Assembly: GCF_031199965.1 (NCBI RefSeq)
Contig: NZ_CP133605.1
Coordinates: 3,318,501 to 3,382,500, forward strand
DNA length: 64,000 bases
Reading direction: 5' to 3'
Source of the DNA: Paenibacillus sp. D2_2
GTDB taxonomy: Bacteria > Bacillota > Bacilli > Paenibacillales > Paenibacillaceae
Made by a program: the position numbers and the translations under genes. This document shows, piece after piece, positions 1-10,839 of this stretch. Under the pieces are notes generated by a model. That model saw only the letters and a list, made by a program, of their open reading frames with translations, did not search any database and had not been told where the DNA came from. Each line of letters opens with the position of its first letter. Position 1 is the stretch's first letter.

Positions 1-293
1 GTTACTTCAATCTCAGCTACATCATCCAGCTGGAAGCTTGGGTTGATCTCGCGTGACGAGTGCAGCGAAATTTCCGTACGAGGATCGAGAACTTCTTCAA
101 CAATGAGCTTGCGCGCGAATACTTTAATAGATCCCGTATGGCGGTTCATATCTACACGTACGTTCTGCGCTGTATTAAAATTCCGTTTATAACTAGAGAT
201 CAGCGCCGCTTCAATAGCTTCAAATAATATATCTTTGCTGATCCCTTTCTCCCTTTCCAAATCATTCAAGGCTTCGATAAAATCCATACTCAT
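1..293 (-). CDS. nusA: Transcription termination/antitermination factor NusA, N-terminal part (cut by window edge)
   Basis: NusA binds RNA polymerase and modulates pausing, intrinsic termination and antitermination. Only the first 97 codons are present; the rest lies beyond base 1. The visible part is the NusA N-terminal RNA-polymerase-binding domain: it begins MSMDFIEALNDLEREKGI and contains the family pattern of LFEAIEAALISSYKRN followed by a beta-rich stretch ending near FQLDDVAEIEV. The start at 293 has an AAAGGGGAG-type Shine-Dalgarno upstream; a second in-frame ATG two codons later (287) is possible. It lies 40 bp downstream of rimP, in the usual rimP-nusA operon, under the promoter and leader hairpin near 831-925. 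Confidence 0.95.
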   Translation of the reverse strand, partial: MSMDFIEALNDLEREKGISKDILFEAIEAALISSYKRNFNTAQNVRVDMNRHTGSIKVFARKLIVEEVLDPRTEISLHSSREINPSFQLDDVAEIEV

Positions 294-333
294 TTGCCTC
301 GAGCTCCCCTTTCATAATCCAAAATAAGTGATG

Positions 334-795
334 TTAAAAAATAATCGCCAATCTGGCGCTAGCAACTTTACTATACGATACGGCATGTTTCTGCTTACCG
401 ATTTCAATAACGAGCTCGTCATTCTCAAAAGAGATAAGACGGCCTTCGAATTCCTTCAGGCCATTTACCGGTTCGTATGTAGTGACAAACACATCCTTGC
501 CAACAGCTTTGGCTACGTCGTCCGCCTTCTTCAGCGGTCGCTCCGCACCAGGCGAGGAAACTTCAAGGAAATACGCGGATGGGATCGGATCATTCGCATC
601 TAGCTGCTCGCTAAGATATTCGCTGATCCGGCCGCAATCGTCGATGTCAATGCCGCCGTCTTTGTCGACGAAGACGCGCAAAAACCAGTTGCTGCCTTCT
701 TTTACATATTCAATATCAACCAATTCAAAGCCGTTCTCCTCTAGATAAGGCATTACCATCTCTTCTACGGCCGCTTTGATCTTCGGTGTGCTCAA
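334..795 (-). CDS. rimP: Ribosome maturation factor RimP
   Basis: RimP assists maturation of the 30S subunit. The 153-residue product has the family's usual length and its two parts: an N-terminal alpha/beta domain ([21 protein letters not shown], then [13 protein letters not shown] and [12 protein letters not shown]) and a C-terminal beta-barrel ([13 protein letters not shown] to the end). I chose the TTG at 795 because GGAGGT lies about 9 nt upstream and no nearer ATG fits the family N-terminus. It is the first gene of rimP-nusA. Its leader carries a terminator-like hairpin, so expression is probably attenuated. Confidence 0.93.
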   Translation of the reverse strand: MSTPKIKAAVEEMVMPYLEENGFELVDIEYVKEGSNWFLRVFVDKDGGIDIDDCGRISEYLSEQLDANDPIPSAYFLEVSSPGAERPLKKADDVAKAVGKDVFVTTYEPVNGLKEFEGRLISFENDELVIEIGKQKHAVSYSKVASARLAIIF

Positions 796-830
796 GAGTA
801 CATTACCTCCATCAATTGTTTCCTGTATAC

Positions 831-862
831 CAAAGAGTAAAGAGTGGGTTTCCCCACTCTTT
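831..862 (-). terminator. Leader hairpin of rimP-nusA, probable attenuator
   Basis: On the minus strand a perfect 10-bp stem (AAAGAGTGGG / CCCACTCTTT, bases 839-862) closes a 4-nt loop and is followed by an interrupted U-tract (ACTCTTTGG). It lies downstream of the promoter at 897-925 and upstream of the rimP start, so it is transcribed as 5' leader of rimP-nusA. A strong stem with a broken U-tract is the type of terminator whose efficiency depends on NusA. Autoregulation of nusA by termination in the rimP leader is, to my knowledge, described for Bacillus subtilis; here it is an inference from position and shape. Confidence 0.75.
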
Positions 863-896
863 AGACAACGTTTCTATCTCCATGATTACCAAAAAA

Positions 897-925
897 ATTA
901 TAACATAGTCTGGTAATAGTGACAA
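897..925 (-). promoter_or_regulatory. Sigma-A-type promoter of rimP-nusA
   Basis: On the minus strand, -35 TTGTCA (920-925), a 17-bp spacer and -10 TATAAT (897-902). This is near consensus (5/6 and 6/6). It lies in the polC-rimP gap and points at rimP, giving a leader of roughly 90 nt that includes the hairpin at 839-862. Confidence 0.8.
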
Positions 926-1004
926 GTAAAACACCTTTACCAGGCTTCCCCTCATCCTTTCAACTTCAAAGCGGACTAATTAAGAGGTTACTCAAGAAAC
1001 GGGG

Positions 1005-4000
1005 CTAGAACAGCGAGAGCTGATTGCTCTCCGGTAAATCCCGGAAGCAGCCCAGCGATCCCAGCAATTCAATGATCGTCTTACTTGCTTTGGATCTCTG
1101 TTGGAAATCTTCCACGGAGAGGAATTCCCCTTCATCCTTCGCTGCTGCGATGTTCCGCGCCGCATTCTCACCAATCCCCGCCAACGCAGCAAATGGAGGG
1201 ATCAGAGCGTCACCGTCCACGATAAAGCGGGTCGCCTCGGAACGATACAAATCGATAGTCTTGAAGCGGAAACCACGGGCTGTCATCTCCAGCGCCATCT
1301 CTAGAATCGGCAACATTGCCTTCTCCTTCGGCAGTGCCTGGAAGCCCTTCTGTTCGACTTCTTCAATCCTACGGTATATTGCCTCATATCCTTGGCAGAA
1401 CAGCTCAACATCGAAATCCTCACCGCGGACCGAGAAATAAGTCGCGTAGAACTCAATCGGATGATATAGCTTGAAATAAGCGGTACGCACTGCCGAAATA
1501 ACATAAGCGGATGCGTGCGCCTTCGGGAACATGTACTGAATTTTAAGACAAGAATCAATATACCACATCGGCACCTTGCACTTCTTCATCTCATCGATCC
1601 ATTCCGGTGTCAGCCCTTTACCCTTTCGTACACTTTCCGTAATTTTAAAAGCCAGTCCAGCATCCATTCCCGCCTTATAAATCAAGAACAACATAATATC
1701 ATCCCGACAACCAATAACTGTCTTGATGTTGCAAGTACCGTTCTTGATCAATTCCTGGGCATTTCCAAGCCAAACGCCGGTTCCGTGGGACAAGCCAGAA
1801 ATCTGCAGTAAATCCGCGAATGAAGAAGGCTGGGATTCCACTAACATCTGGCGTACAAACTTGGTCCCCATCTCGGGAACCCGTAGGTCGCCACAGGAGT
1901 CCGAATCTGTTCTGGACTTACTTCAAGCGATTCAGTCGAGTTAAACATGCTCATAACCTTTGGATCATTCATTGGGATGGACGTCGGATCAATCCCCGTC
2001 AAATCCTGCAGCATCCGCATCATCGTCGGATCATCGTGGCCCAGAATATCAAGCTTAAGCAAGTTGGCTTCAAAAGCATGATAATCGAAGTGAGTCGTCT
2101 TCCATTCCGCTCCCGTATCGTCGGCCGGATATTGTACAGGTGTAACGTCTTCGACTTCAATATAGTCTGGCACGACGACGATCCCGCCTGGATGCTGGCC
2201 TGTACTACGCTTCACACCAGTACATCCGGCCGCCAGCCTATTCAGCTCCGCACTGCGCCAATGCTTATGATGTTCTTCCTCGTACTTCTTCGCAAAGCCA
2301 AACGCAGTCTTCTCCGCTACGGTACCGATCGTACCCGCGCGGAATACGTTCTTCTCGCCAAAGATAACCTTCGTGAAATTGTGAGCCTCCGGCTGATATT
2401 CCCCGGAGAAGTTAAGATCTATATCGGGGACCTTATCGCCTTTAAAGCCAAGGAAGGTCTCAAACGGAATATCCTGTCCCTCTCCCTTCAGCGGCTGACC
2501 ACACTTCGGGCAATCCTTCGCAGGAAGGTCGAAGCCACTCGGTACGCTACCATCCAGGAACCATTCACTATGCTTGCATTCCGAATTACGACACATATAA
2601 TGAGCAGGTAACGGATTAACCTCGGATATACCGAGGAAGGTAGCTACGACCGAGGAACCAACCGAACCCCGTGAACCTACGAGATAGCCATCCTGATTGG
2701 ATTTCTTAACGAGTTTTGCCGAGATTAGATAGTTGGCCGAGAACCCGTATTTGATAATCGGTTCGAGTTCTTTTCCAACCGCTTGACGACCACTTCAGGC
2801 AGATCCTCCCCATACATGGAGCGTGCCGTATTGTAACAAGTTGAGCGGATTTCATCGTCCGCCCCATCAATGATCGGCGTGAACAGCTTGTCCGGGAATA
2901 ATTCGAGTTCCTCAAAGGAATCCGCTAGATTCGCCGTATTCGTCACGACAACCTCATAAGCTTTATCTTTACCCAGGAATTCGAATTCTTCCAGCATCTC
3001 TTCCGTTGTACGGAAATGAGCATCCGGTTTGCGTATATCCTTCAGCGGACTAAACCCGGTAATACCGTGAATCGTAATATCGCGGAAAATTTTATCCCTT
3101 GGCTCAAGGTAATGCACATTCCCGGTAGCGATGACCGGCTTGCCCAGCTTGAAACCGATCTCGACCACTTTGCGAATCGCTGTCTTCACTGCCTCGGCAC
3201 TTCCGACAAGACCCTTGTCAACGAGGTGCATATACATCGTTAATGGCTGGATCTCCAGAATGTCGTAGAATCCGGCAACCTCTTCCGCTTCCTCGACCGT
3301 CTTGTTCAGTACAGCCTCGAAGAACTCACCTTTCTCACAGCCTGAAATGACGAGTAGACCCTCGCGCATTTCAGTCAGCTTCGATTTCGGAATACACGGA
3401 ACCCGCTTAAAATACTCGGTATGCGACATAGAGATTAATTTGAACAGATTCTTCTTACCTGGTCATATTTAAGGCATAGATCCCGCAATGGAACGGACGT
3501 GTATTGGACAGATCCTTGCCGACTTTGTCATTCAAGCGATCGAGCGTAGTCATTCTCTCCTGTGTAACAGCATCCTCAATTAGCCCGAGTAGTACACCAG
3601 CAAGCGCTATGGTATCATCGATCGCGCGGTGATGATTCTCTAGTGAGACCTTGTATTTTGCCGCGAGTGTGTTCAGCCTATGATTTTTCAGACTCGGATG
3701 GATCAACCGTGCCAGCTCTAGCGTATCCAATACTGGATTGCTCATAGGTGGTCTTCCGAGCTCCTTCAGCTTGGCGTTTACAAAGTCAACGTCGAAACGG
3801 GCATTGTGCGCAACCAGTACCGCATCACCGGCGAATTTCACGAATTCATCGAGTACCTGATCAACCTCTGGCGCGCCTCTAACCATATCGTCATTAATGT
3901 TCGTTAATTGCTGAATATGATATGGAATAAGTTCATGCGGATCGACGAAGGTAGCATACCGATCGATTTCTTTACCTTCCTCCATCTTAACCGCGGCGAT

Positions 4001-5319
4001 CTCAATAATTTTGTTCTGTGTGACAGAGAGACCAGTGGTCTCAATATCGAATACGATATAAGTTGTCGTCTTCAAATCATCTGGACGCGGGTTAAGTACG
4101 ACAGCCACATTATCATTCACTACGTTGGCCTCGACCCCGTAGATCATTTTGATCCCGTTCTTCTTAGCATGCTTTGCAGCATCAGGATAGCATTGCACGC
4201 CACCATGGTCAGTAATGGCGATCGCTTTATGCCCCCACTTGGCCGCCAACTTCACATAATCACCAACCGGAGTTACTGCATCCATCGTACTCATCGTTGA
4301 ATGAAGATGGAACTCAACCCGCTTCTCAGCAGCATTGTCCTTCCGGGATGGTGGTGCGTTAACCTCACTTAGATCTGAAGGAATCATAACAAGCTCTGGG
4401 ATGGACATGAAGCGATCCATCTCCACTCTGCCCCTAGCCTTGATCCACTTGCCATTCGCTAATTGACCCATTATCTTAAGATCTTCCTTATTCTTAGCAA
4501 ACAGCTTCATCTGTAAGGAATCACTGAAGTCAGTAATATAAAAAGTAAATAAAGTATTGCCGTTACGAAGTTCCTTACTCTCTAGGCCGAAGACGGTCCC
4601 TGTATCGTGACTCGCTTCTCTTCATCTTGAAGCTCTTGCAACGGTATCGGTTGATCCTTGATATCATATCCGATCTGCAGCTTGACCGCTTCACCATCAT
4701 CTTCCTCAGGAGGCGCCTCCGCTTCCATGCTCTCCATCATCCGCTGGATTACTTCACGCTCTTCCTCGGCTATCCGCTGCTGGAATTCCTCATACGCCTC
4801 CACATTGTTCTCGGCAACTTGTAACTTGACTCTCACTTCCAACCCGAAATAATTGTCATAGAAGGTTGTGATCGCCTTGTCTATATTTTTCTTCCGAGCC
4901 AATTCTAGCGCCATCGCATCAACTAGCGCCACTGTTACGAGATTGTCCTCAATCTCATAGCCAGCCTTGGCCATCCAGCCATTAACGGAGGGAACTTCCC
5001 GCTGCACCCATTCCAGGAACAACTTCCAGTATTCCGTCACGATCTGCTCTGCTGTTAAGTCTTGTTCGTATTGAAATAGAAAAGCAATCTTAGCGATATG
5101 CTGCATTCGTTCCTGTATACGCAAGCAAAACGTTCGATATACTTGAGCAGGAACAAGTGTCTGTTTGCGGATCGTTATTTTCCACTCGCGGTTGCCCCGG
5201 CTTACCTCTACCTGATCGATATATCCGTCAAGAAAATACGGATCGACCAGCGATGCCGGAACTTCCGCCTGCTTCATCAACAGTTCAAGTCTGGTTCTTT
5301 TCCCCTGGACGTCGGTCAT
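1005..5319 (-). CDS. polC: DNA polymerase III alpha subunit, Gram-positive type PolC (four frame breaks)
   Basis: Replicative polymerase with built-in 3'-5' proofreading. Reading across four frame breaks gives about 1438 residues, normal for PolC. Seen in order: N-terminal domain; OB fold; PHP domain from about residue 335 ([19 protein letters not shown]); inserted DEDDh exonuclease at about 420-590 ([25 protein letters not shown]); zinc-binding CRNSEC...CPKCG; polymerase catalytic [13 protein letters not shown] near 964; C-terminal end LSLF. The ATG at 5319 has GGGGAGGAAG upstream; an earlier in-frame start at 5445 would translate repeat sequence. Breaks are near 4600, 3460, 2770 and 1881. 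Three are fixed by adding one G and one by removing one A, so indels are more likely than a dead essential gene. It follows proS. Confidence 0.95.
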
Positions 5320-5354
5320 TTCTTCCTCCCCATACTCAAATAGTGGCCTTTGAA

Positions 5355-5430
5355 GTTCAAAAAGTTCGTCTTTGATCACGAAGTAATTCATGATGTCGCT
5401 CTTCGGTTCTGAAAACCGACCTTTTTGAAC
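5355..5430 (-). repeat. Short copy (R0) of the dispersed GTTCAAAAAG hairpin repeat
   Basis: A 76-bp internally deleted copy. It begins GTTCAAAAAGTTCGTCTTTG and ends AAAACCGACCTTTTTGAAC, so the ends are inverted repeats of about 14 bp. It keeps the family end blocks (GATCACGAAGTAATTCA; TCTGAAAACCGACC) but lacks the central GTACG hairpin. It sits 35 bp upstream of the polC start, inside the polC leader. Confidence 0.8.
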
Positions 5431-5460
5431 ATTTAATATAAACAAATGCTAATCCTACGC

Positions 5461-5546
5461 AAAAATTAAGGCCTCCGCGAATCAGATAGACAGGTGCTTG
5501 AAGCAACAATTACCTGTCATGGCCGGTTCTGCCGGAAAGCCTTAAT
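5461..5546 (-). terminator. Multibranched hairpin ending in a U-tract between proS and polC
   Basis: On the minus strand ATTAAGGC (5539-5546) pairs with GCCTTAAT (5465-5472), directly followed by TTTTT. Inside this closing stem are two further stems: CCGG-CAGAA-CCGG, and GACAGGT...ACCTGTC with an inner TTG/CAA extension. The simplest reading is an intrinsic terminator after proS. The three-way-junction layout would also suit a structured regulatory leader of polC. I recognise no known riboswitch or T-box motif. Confidence 0.6.
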
Positions 5547-5608
5547 ATCGTTATATAAATTGAACTCTAGTTCAATCCATCCTTACACAGTTCTTGCTGC
5601 AGGACTAA

Positions 5609-7086
<1,478 letters not shown>

Positions 7087-7091
7087 TCATA

Positions 7092-8366
7092 TTATCCAAA
7101 CAATCGTAATATATCGTTATAGGTTACTGCAATCATTAACAGGAACAGCATAGCAAAGCCGATAAAATGCACCAAGCCCTCGTGATTCGGATCAACCGGC
7201 TTGCGGCGAAGAGCTTCGATGCCCAGGAAGATTAACCGACTACCGTCAAGTGCCGGAATCGGCAGCAAATTAAATATTCCCAGATACAGACTTAGAATCG
7301 CCGTCCATCTGGTGAGCTGTACAATCCCTTGCTTGGCAATCTGTCCTGTTACTTCAAAGGTTCTTACTGGTCCACCGAGATCGTCCATGGAGAATTTGTT
7401 AATCAACTGCTGAAACCCTTGGAAGATCAACTTGGTTGTACCTACCATATCAGATCCAGCTGTGGTGATCGATTCACCAATAGAAGCACTCCGCATAGGG
7501 AAGAATGTGATAATCGAGCTTCCTACCTTCCCCACCTGCTCGTTGTCTGCCGCACGCGGAGTAACGGTAATATTAATCTCCTGTTCTCCACGCTTAAGCG
7601 TCCATACCATCGGTTTATCTTTGGAAGCCTGTATCGACTCAATCATTTTGTTTGCATCGGTTCCAACTGACTTACCATTAATCTTCTCAATGATATCGCC
7701 CTCTAGCACTCCAGCTTCCGCTGCAGGCATACCCTTCACTACATCTCCGACCTGCAGATGGCTCGGATGATCAAGTGGAATCCCCGCCATGAATGTATAC
7801 AACGCAAACAGCACGAAAGCTAGAATGAAATTCATAAGCGGTCCGGCAAAGATCGATAGTGCCCTTTGTGCGACAGTCTTGCTACCATATTGTCGGTTTC
7901 TTGGCGCAATCTGTGTCTCTTTACCCTTAACAACAAGCATCGCCTGCGGATGAATCTGATATCTAACACTCTCTCCATCTACATCCAGTAGTACAGACAG
8001 ATCATCGACCAGATCGATCTGTAACACCTCACCGCGAATGACATTCTTGCGACTGTCCAGACGGTCCAAATAAATCTTGCGGACTTTATCCTCTTCCAGG
8101 CGTAGCGCTATCGTCTGGCCGTTAGAAATCTCGATCAGCTCAGGATCCTCTCCGGCCATGCGGGCATATCCACCAAAGGGAAGCAGACGAAAAGTAAACT
8201 GCGTCTCGTCCCGTTTGAAAGCGAACAACTTAGGTCCAAATCCGATCGCAAATTCTCGCACCAATATTCCAGCACGTTTTGCGAAGTAAAAGTGCCCCCA
8301 TTCATGCACCGCCACAATGACGAAAAACATGAGCACCGTCAAAAAAATAATTTTCAGTAGTTCCAA
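7092..8366 (-). CDS. rseP: Site-2 intramembrane zinc metalloprotease RseP
   Basis: Membrane protease of the RasP/RseP family. It makes the second cut in anti-sigma factors and clears remnant signal peptides. The 424-residue protein has the HEWGH zinc motif at residues 21-25 in the first membrane segment, a PDZ domain in the middle (VGDVVKGMPAAEAGVLEGD), and the conserved C-terminal membrane motif NLLPIPALDGSR carrying the third zinc ligand. I chose the TTG at 8366 because AAAGGAGG lies 10 nt upstream; further upstream codons give an atypical charged N-terminus. It lies between dxr and proS, the usual Bacillales order. Confidence 0.93.
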   Translation of the reverse strand: MELLKIIFLTVLMFFVIVAVHEWGHFYFAKRAGILVREFAIGFGPKLFAFKRDETQFTFRLLPFGGYARMAGEDPELIEISNGQTIALRLEEDKVRKIYLDRLDSRKNVIRGEVLQIDLVDDLSVLLDVDGESVRYQIHPQAMLVVKGKETQIAPRNRQYGSKTVAQRALSIFAGPLMNFILAFVLFALYTFMAGIPLDHPSHLQVGDVVKGMPAAEAGVLEGDIIEKINGKSVGTDANKMIESIQASKDKPMVWTLKRGEQEINITVTPRAADNEQVGKVGSSIITFFPMRSASIGESITTAGSDMVGTTKLIFQGFQQLINKFSMDDLGGPVRTFEVTGQIAKQGIVQLTRWTAILSLYLGIFNLLPIPALDGSRLIFLGIEALRRKPVDPNHEGLVHFIGFAMLFLLMIAVTYNDILRLFG

Positions 8367-8495
8367 TCGAAAGCATCCTCCTTTTGGCCACGGATCGTCC
8401 AAGTTCTTTATAGATTATCATTATTCTCCGATTAGGCACAAGAGAATACAAGAATGAATCTTTTCCATATTGACGACAGCAGACCCTTCGAGGAA

Positions 8496-9635
8496 TTACA
8501 GTGATTCAGCGACCGCTCTCGCCCATTGGTCAGCATCCTTGATTACTTCAAGACTTGGATCGGCCAGAGCTTCATGTCTGGAAAGCACGGTCTCAATGAG
8601 ATATTCAATCTTTAAGAAGGAAATATCTCTCCTTAAGAAGCGAGCTACCGCAACCTCATTGGCTGCATTAAACACCGTCGGTGCGGTACCTCCTATTTTA
8701 CCACATTCAAAAGCTAGTCTTAAACAAGGAAAACGTTCAAAATCCATCTCCCTGAAATTAAGCTTACCTGCCTGGGCCAAAGAAAGACGCTGCGCTGCCG
8801 AATTCCAGCGACGCGGATACGAAAGTGCATACTGAATTGGAACACGCATATCCGGAGTTCCGAGTTGAGCGATGATACTTCCATCACGATACTCAACGAA
8901 AGAGTGGACAATGCTCTCAGGATGGAGCAATACACCAATCTGTTCAAATCCAAGCCCAAACAACCAGTGGGCTTCAATCACTTCCAGTCCTTTGTTGACC
9001 ATCGTGGCCGAATCGATCGTTATCTTTGCGCCCATAGACCAGTTCGGATGTTTCAAGGCGTCCTCAACGGTCACATTGGTAAGCTGCTCACGACTATAAT
9101 CGCGAAAAGAGCCACCTGAGGCCGTGATCGTAATTCCTGCCACATCCTCCATATTCTCACCATTCAGACATTGAAAAATAGCCGAATGTTCACTGTCAAC
9201 CGGAAGTATGGATACGCCTTTCTCCTTGGCTAGAGTTGTTACGAGGTGACCCGCTGATACAAGGGTTTCCTTATTCGCTAGAGCGATGGTCTTCCCCTCA
9301 GAAATAGCCGCCAAAGTAGCTGATAGACCAGCACTGCCGACAATCGCGGTGACCACTGTATCGGCTTCAGTACCGGCAGCAACCTCGATCAAGCCTTCTT
9401 CCCCGTAGCTAAGCTCTACATCAGCTGGAAGCAACGGACGTACTTGATCCGCCAATTCCTTAGTAGCAATAGAGGCCTTCTTCGGTCGGAACTGATTCAC
9501 TTGTTGAACAAACAAATCCACATTGGCTCCAGCAGCAAGTCCTTCAACGGTAAACTGCTCTGGATGCTGCTGAACAACGTCCAGCGTCTGCGTCCCGATC
9601 GATCCAGTTGAACCTATAATTGCAATTTTCTTCAT
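8496..9635 (-). CDS. dxr: 1-deoxy-D-xylulose-5-phosphate reductoisomerase
   Basis: Second enzyme of the MEP isoprenoid pathway; converts DXP to MEP with NADPH. The 379-residue product has the N-terminal Rossmann motif MKKIAIIGSTGSIGTQTLD, the metal/substrate segment LPVDSEHSAIFQCL, and ITASGGSFRD and HPNWSMGAKITIDSATM typical of the family. The ATG at 9635 is five codons inside the longest frame; GTGAGGTG lies just upstream and it gives the canonical MKKI start. It is flanked by cdsA and rseP. Repeat copies lie immediately upstream. Confidence 0.95.
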   Translation of the reverse strand: MKKIAIIGSTGSIGTQTLDVVQQHPEQFTVEGLAAGANVDLFVQQVNQFRPKKASIATKELADQVRPLLPADVELSYGEEGLIEVAAGTEADTVVTAIVGSAGLSATLAAISEGKTIALANKETLVSAGHLVTTLAKEKGVSILPVDSEHSAIFQCLNGENMEDVAGITITASGGSFRDYSREQLTNVTVEDALKHPNWSMGAKITIDSATMVNKGLEVIEAHWLFGLGFEQIGVLLHPESIVHSFVEYRDGSIIAQLGTPDMRVPIQYALSYPRRWNSAAQRLSLAQAGKLNFREMDFERFPCLRLAFECGKIGGTAPTVFNAANEVAVARFLRRDISFLKIEYLIETVLSRHEALADPSLEVIKDADQWARAVAESL

Positions 9636-9669
9636 AACGCACCTCACCACTATATAGTAATGAATGTAT

Positions 9670-9738
9670 ATTCAAGATTCGATGTCGAGTCCACTTCTTA
9701 GAGCTCCTTCGTGATCAAAAACAAGTCATTAAATTTCC
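9670..9738 (+). repeat. Right-end fragment (R1a) of the dispersed hairpin repeat
   Basis: The block runs from TTCAAGATTCGATGTCGAG through CTTCGTGATCAAAAACAAG to TCATTAAATTTCC. This is the right half of the family without its left half. The outermost bases (CAAGTCATTAAA) match the right end of copy R2 on the other side of cdsA rather than the neighbouring full copy R1b, which suggests local recombination. Confidence 0.75.
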
Positions 9739-9750
9739 CTTCCAATCAAG

Positions 9751-9919
9751 GTTCAATAAGTGGCTTTTCAGCACCGAGAAGGTTGGATAAAGCTAGGGTC
9801 CGAGGAGCGGAGCGTACGTAGTTTGTACGTGAGCACCGGAGGACCCGGCTGAATTCAAGATTCGATGCCGAGTTCGCTTCTTAAGAATAATCCTCGTGAT
9901 CAAAAGACAGTTATTGAAC
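9751..9919 (+). repeat. Full short-form copy (R1b) of the dispersed hairpin repeat
   Basis: A 169-bp copy between dxr and cdsA. The ends GTTCAATAAGTGGCTTTT and the reverse complement of GACAGTTATTGAAC are inverted repeats. It has the family core: TTCAGCACCGAGAAGGTTGG, AGCTAGGGTCCGAGGAGCGG, the hairpin CGTAC-GTAGTTT-GTACG enclosed by GGGTCC/GGACCC, then GAATTCAAGATTCGATGCCG and GTGATCAAAA. It has no open reading frame of its own. Confidence 0.9.
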
Positions 9920-9924
9920 TTCCT

Positions 9925-10725
9925 CTAATAGGGGAGAAGCATGAGGATATGTATGAACGGGAATACAGCAATCCAACTGTCGCACCGATCAAGAATCCCT
10001 CCATGCCCCGGCAAGATCGTGCCTGAATCCTTGATTCCGTAAGCCCGTTTATATGCCGATTGAATCAAGTCCCCCATCTGCCCTACTACGGCCGCAATCA
10101 CTCCTAGGATAATTGCTTGTCCAACAGTCAGTAACCCGCCTGAAGCAAGCGCGAAGATTACTGCAGCCACGACAGACAATACAACTCCACCTATCGCGCC
10201 TTCCACCGTCTTATTTGGGCTAATGGCTGGCCACAGCTTGTTTTTTCCCAGTTTGCGTCCGACAAAATAAGCTCCGGCATCACTGCTCCAAATTGAGATC
10301 AGTAAGAGGAAAGTCCAAAATAACCCATGCCCATCCTGTATATTTCTTGTTGCCACAATAGAAGAAAAACCAATTCCAATATATACCATACCCAAGAATA
10401 ACAAAGATACCGTGGAAATAGGAAGCTCATTTTTCGTAATCACAGTTGTGACTAGGAACAGCAGCATCAGCAGCACAAATACGCGCATCAGATCCCAAGG
10501 CAACTCCATTCCGAAGGATTCCCAAGGGAAAACAGCATAGAGTACACCGAGATAGCCAAGCAAAGCAGGTACTCCGAAAGCCGGCAGCCCAATCATTCGA
10601 ACAAACTCATAGAAACCTATCAAGGCCATGAGCAAAATTAATATGTTGAAGCCGACTCCACCAAGCAAGCAAAGTCCAAGGAAAAAGCCTCCGGCCACAA
10701 TTCCCGTGATCAATCGTTGTTTCAC
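9925..10725 (-). CDS. cdsA: Phosphatidate cytidylyltransferase (CDP-diglyceride synthase)
   Basis: Integral membrane enzyme making CDP-diacylglycerol from phosphatidate and CTP, at the branch to all phospholipids. The 266-residue product has several hydrophobic segments and the C-terminal CDS signature SAYKRAYGIKDSGTILPGHG followed by GILDRCDS. The Cys in DRCDS replaces the usual hydrophobic residue (normally Phe); this is a one-base change and may be natural or an error. ISPNKTVEGAIGG, also conserved, precedes it. It follows uppS, as in most Firmicutes, and has repeat copies on both sides (R1b ends 6 bp past its stop). Confidence 0.92.
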   Translation of the reverse strand: MKQRLITGIVAGGFFLGLCLLGGVGFNILILLMALIGFYEFVRMIGLPAFGVPALLGYLGVLYAVFPWESFGMELPWDLMRVFVLLMLLFLVTTVITKNELPISTVSLLFLGMVYIGIGFSSIVATRNIQDGHGLFWTFLLLISIWSSDAGAYFVGRKLGKNKLWPAISPNKTVEGAIGGVVLSVVAAVIFALASGGLLTVGQAIILGVIAAVVGQMGDLIQSAYKRAYGIKDSGTILPGHGGILDRCDSWIAVFPFIHILMLLPY

Positions 10726-10753
10726 TGGTCTGCACCTTCCATTTCAATAAAGA

Positions 10754-10827
10754 TTTAATGACTTGGCTCTTCAGCACCGAGATAATTGAATGAAGCTAGG
10801 GGTCGTGATCAAAAACAAGTCATTAAA
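10754..10827 (+). repeat. Internally deleted copy (R2) of the dispersed hairpin repeat
   Basis: A 74-bp copy between cdsA and uppS. The left block (TTTAATGACTTGGCTCTTCA, then GCACCGAGATAATTGAATGA and AGCTAGGG) is joined directly to the right block (GTCGTGATCAAAAACAAG, then TCATTAAA). The ends TTTAATGACTTG and CAAGTCATTAAA are a perfect 12-bp inverted repeat although they differ from the family consensus, so both ends have changed together. Confidence 0.85.
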
Positions 10828-10839
10828 TTTCCATCTTCA

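Noticed and set aside
1820..2611. 263-codon plus-strand frame in the polC region
   Set aside because: Lies antisense to the PolC catalytic domain, without ribosome site or recognisable domain.
5320..5445. 42-residue N-terminal extension of PolC
   Set aside because: It would be translated from repeat R0, while the ATG at 5319 has a strong ribosome site and a normal PolC N-terminus.
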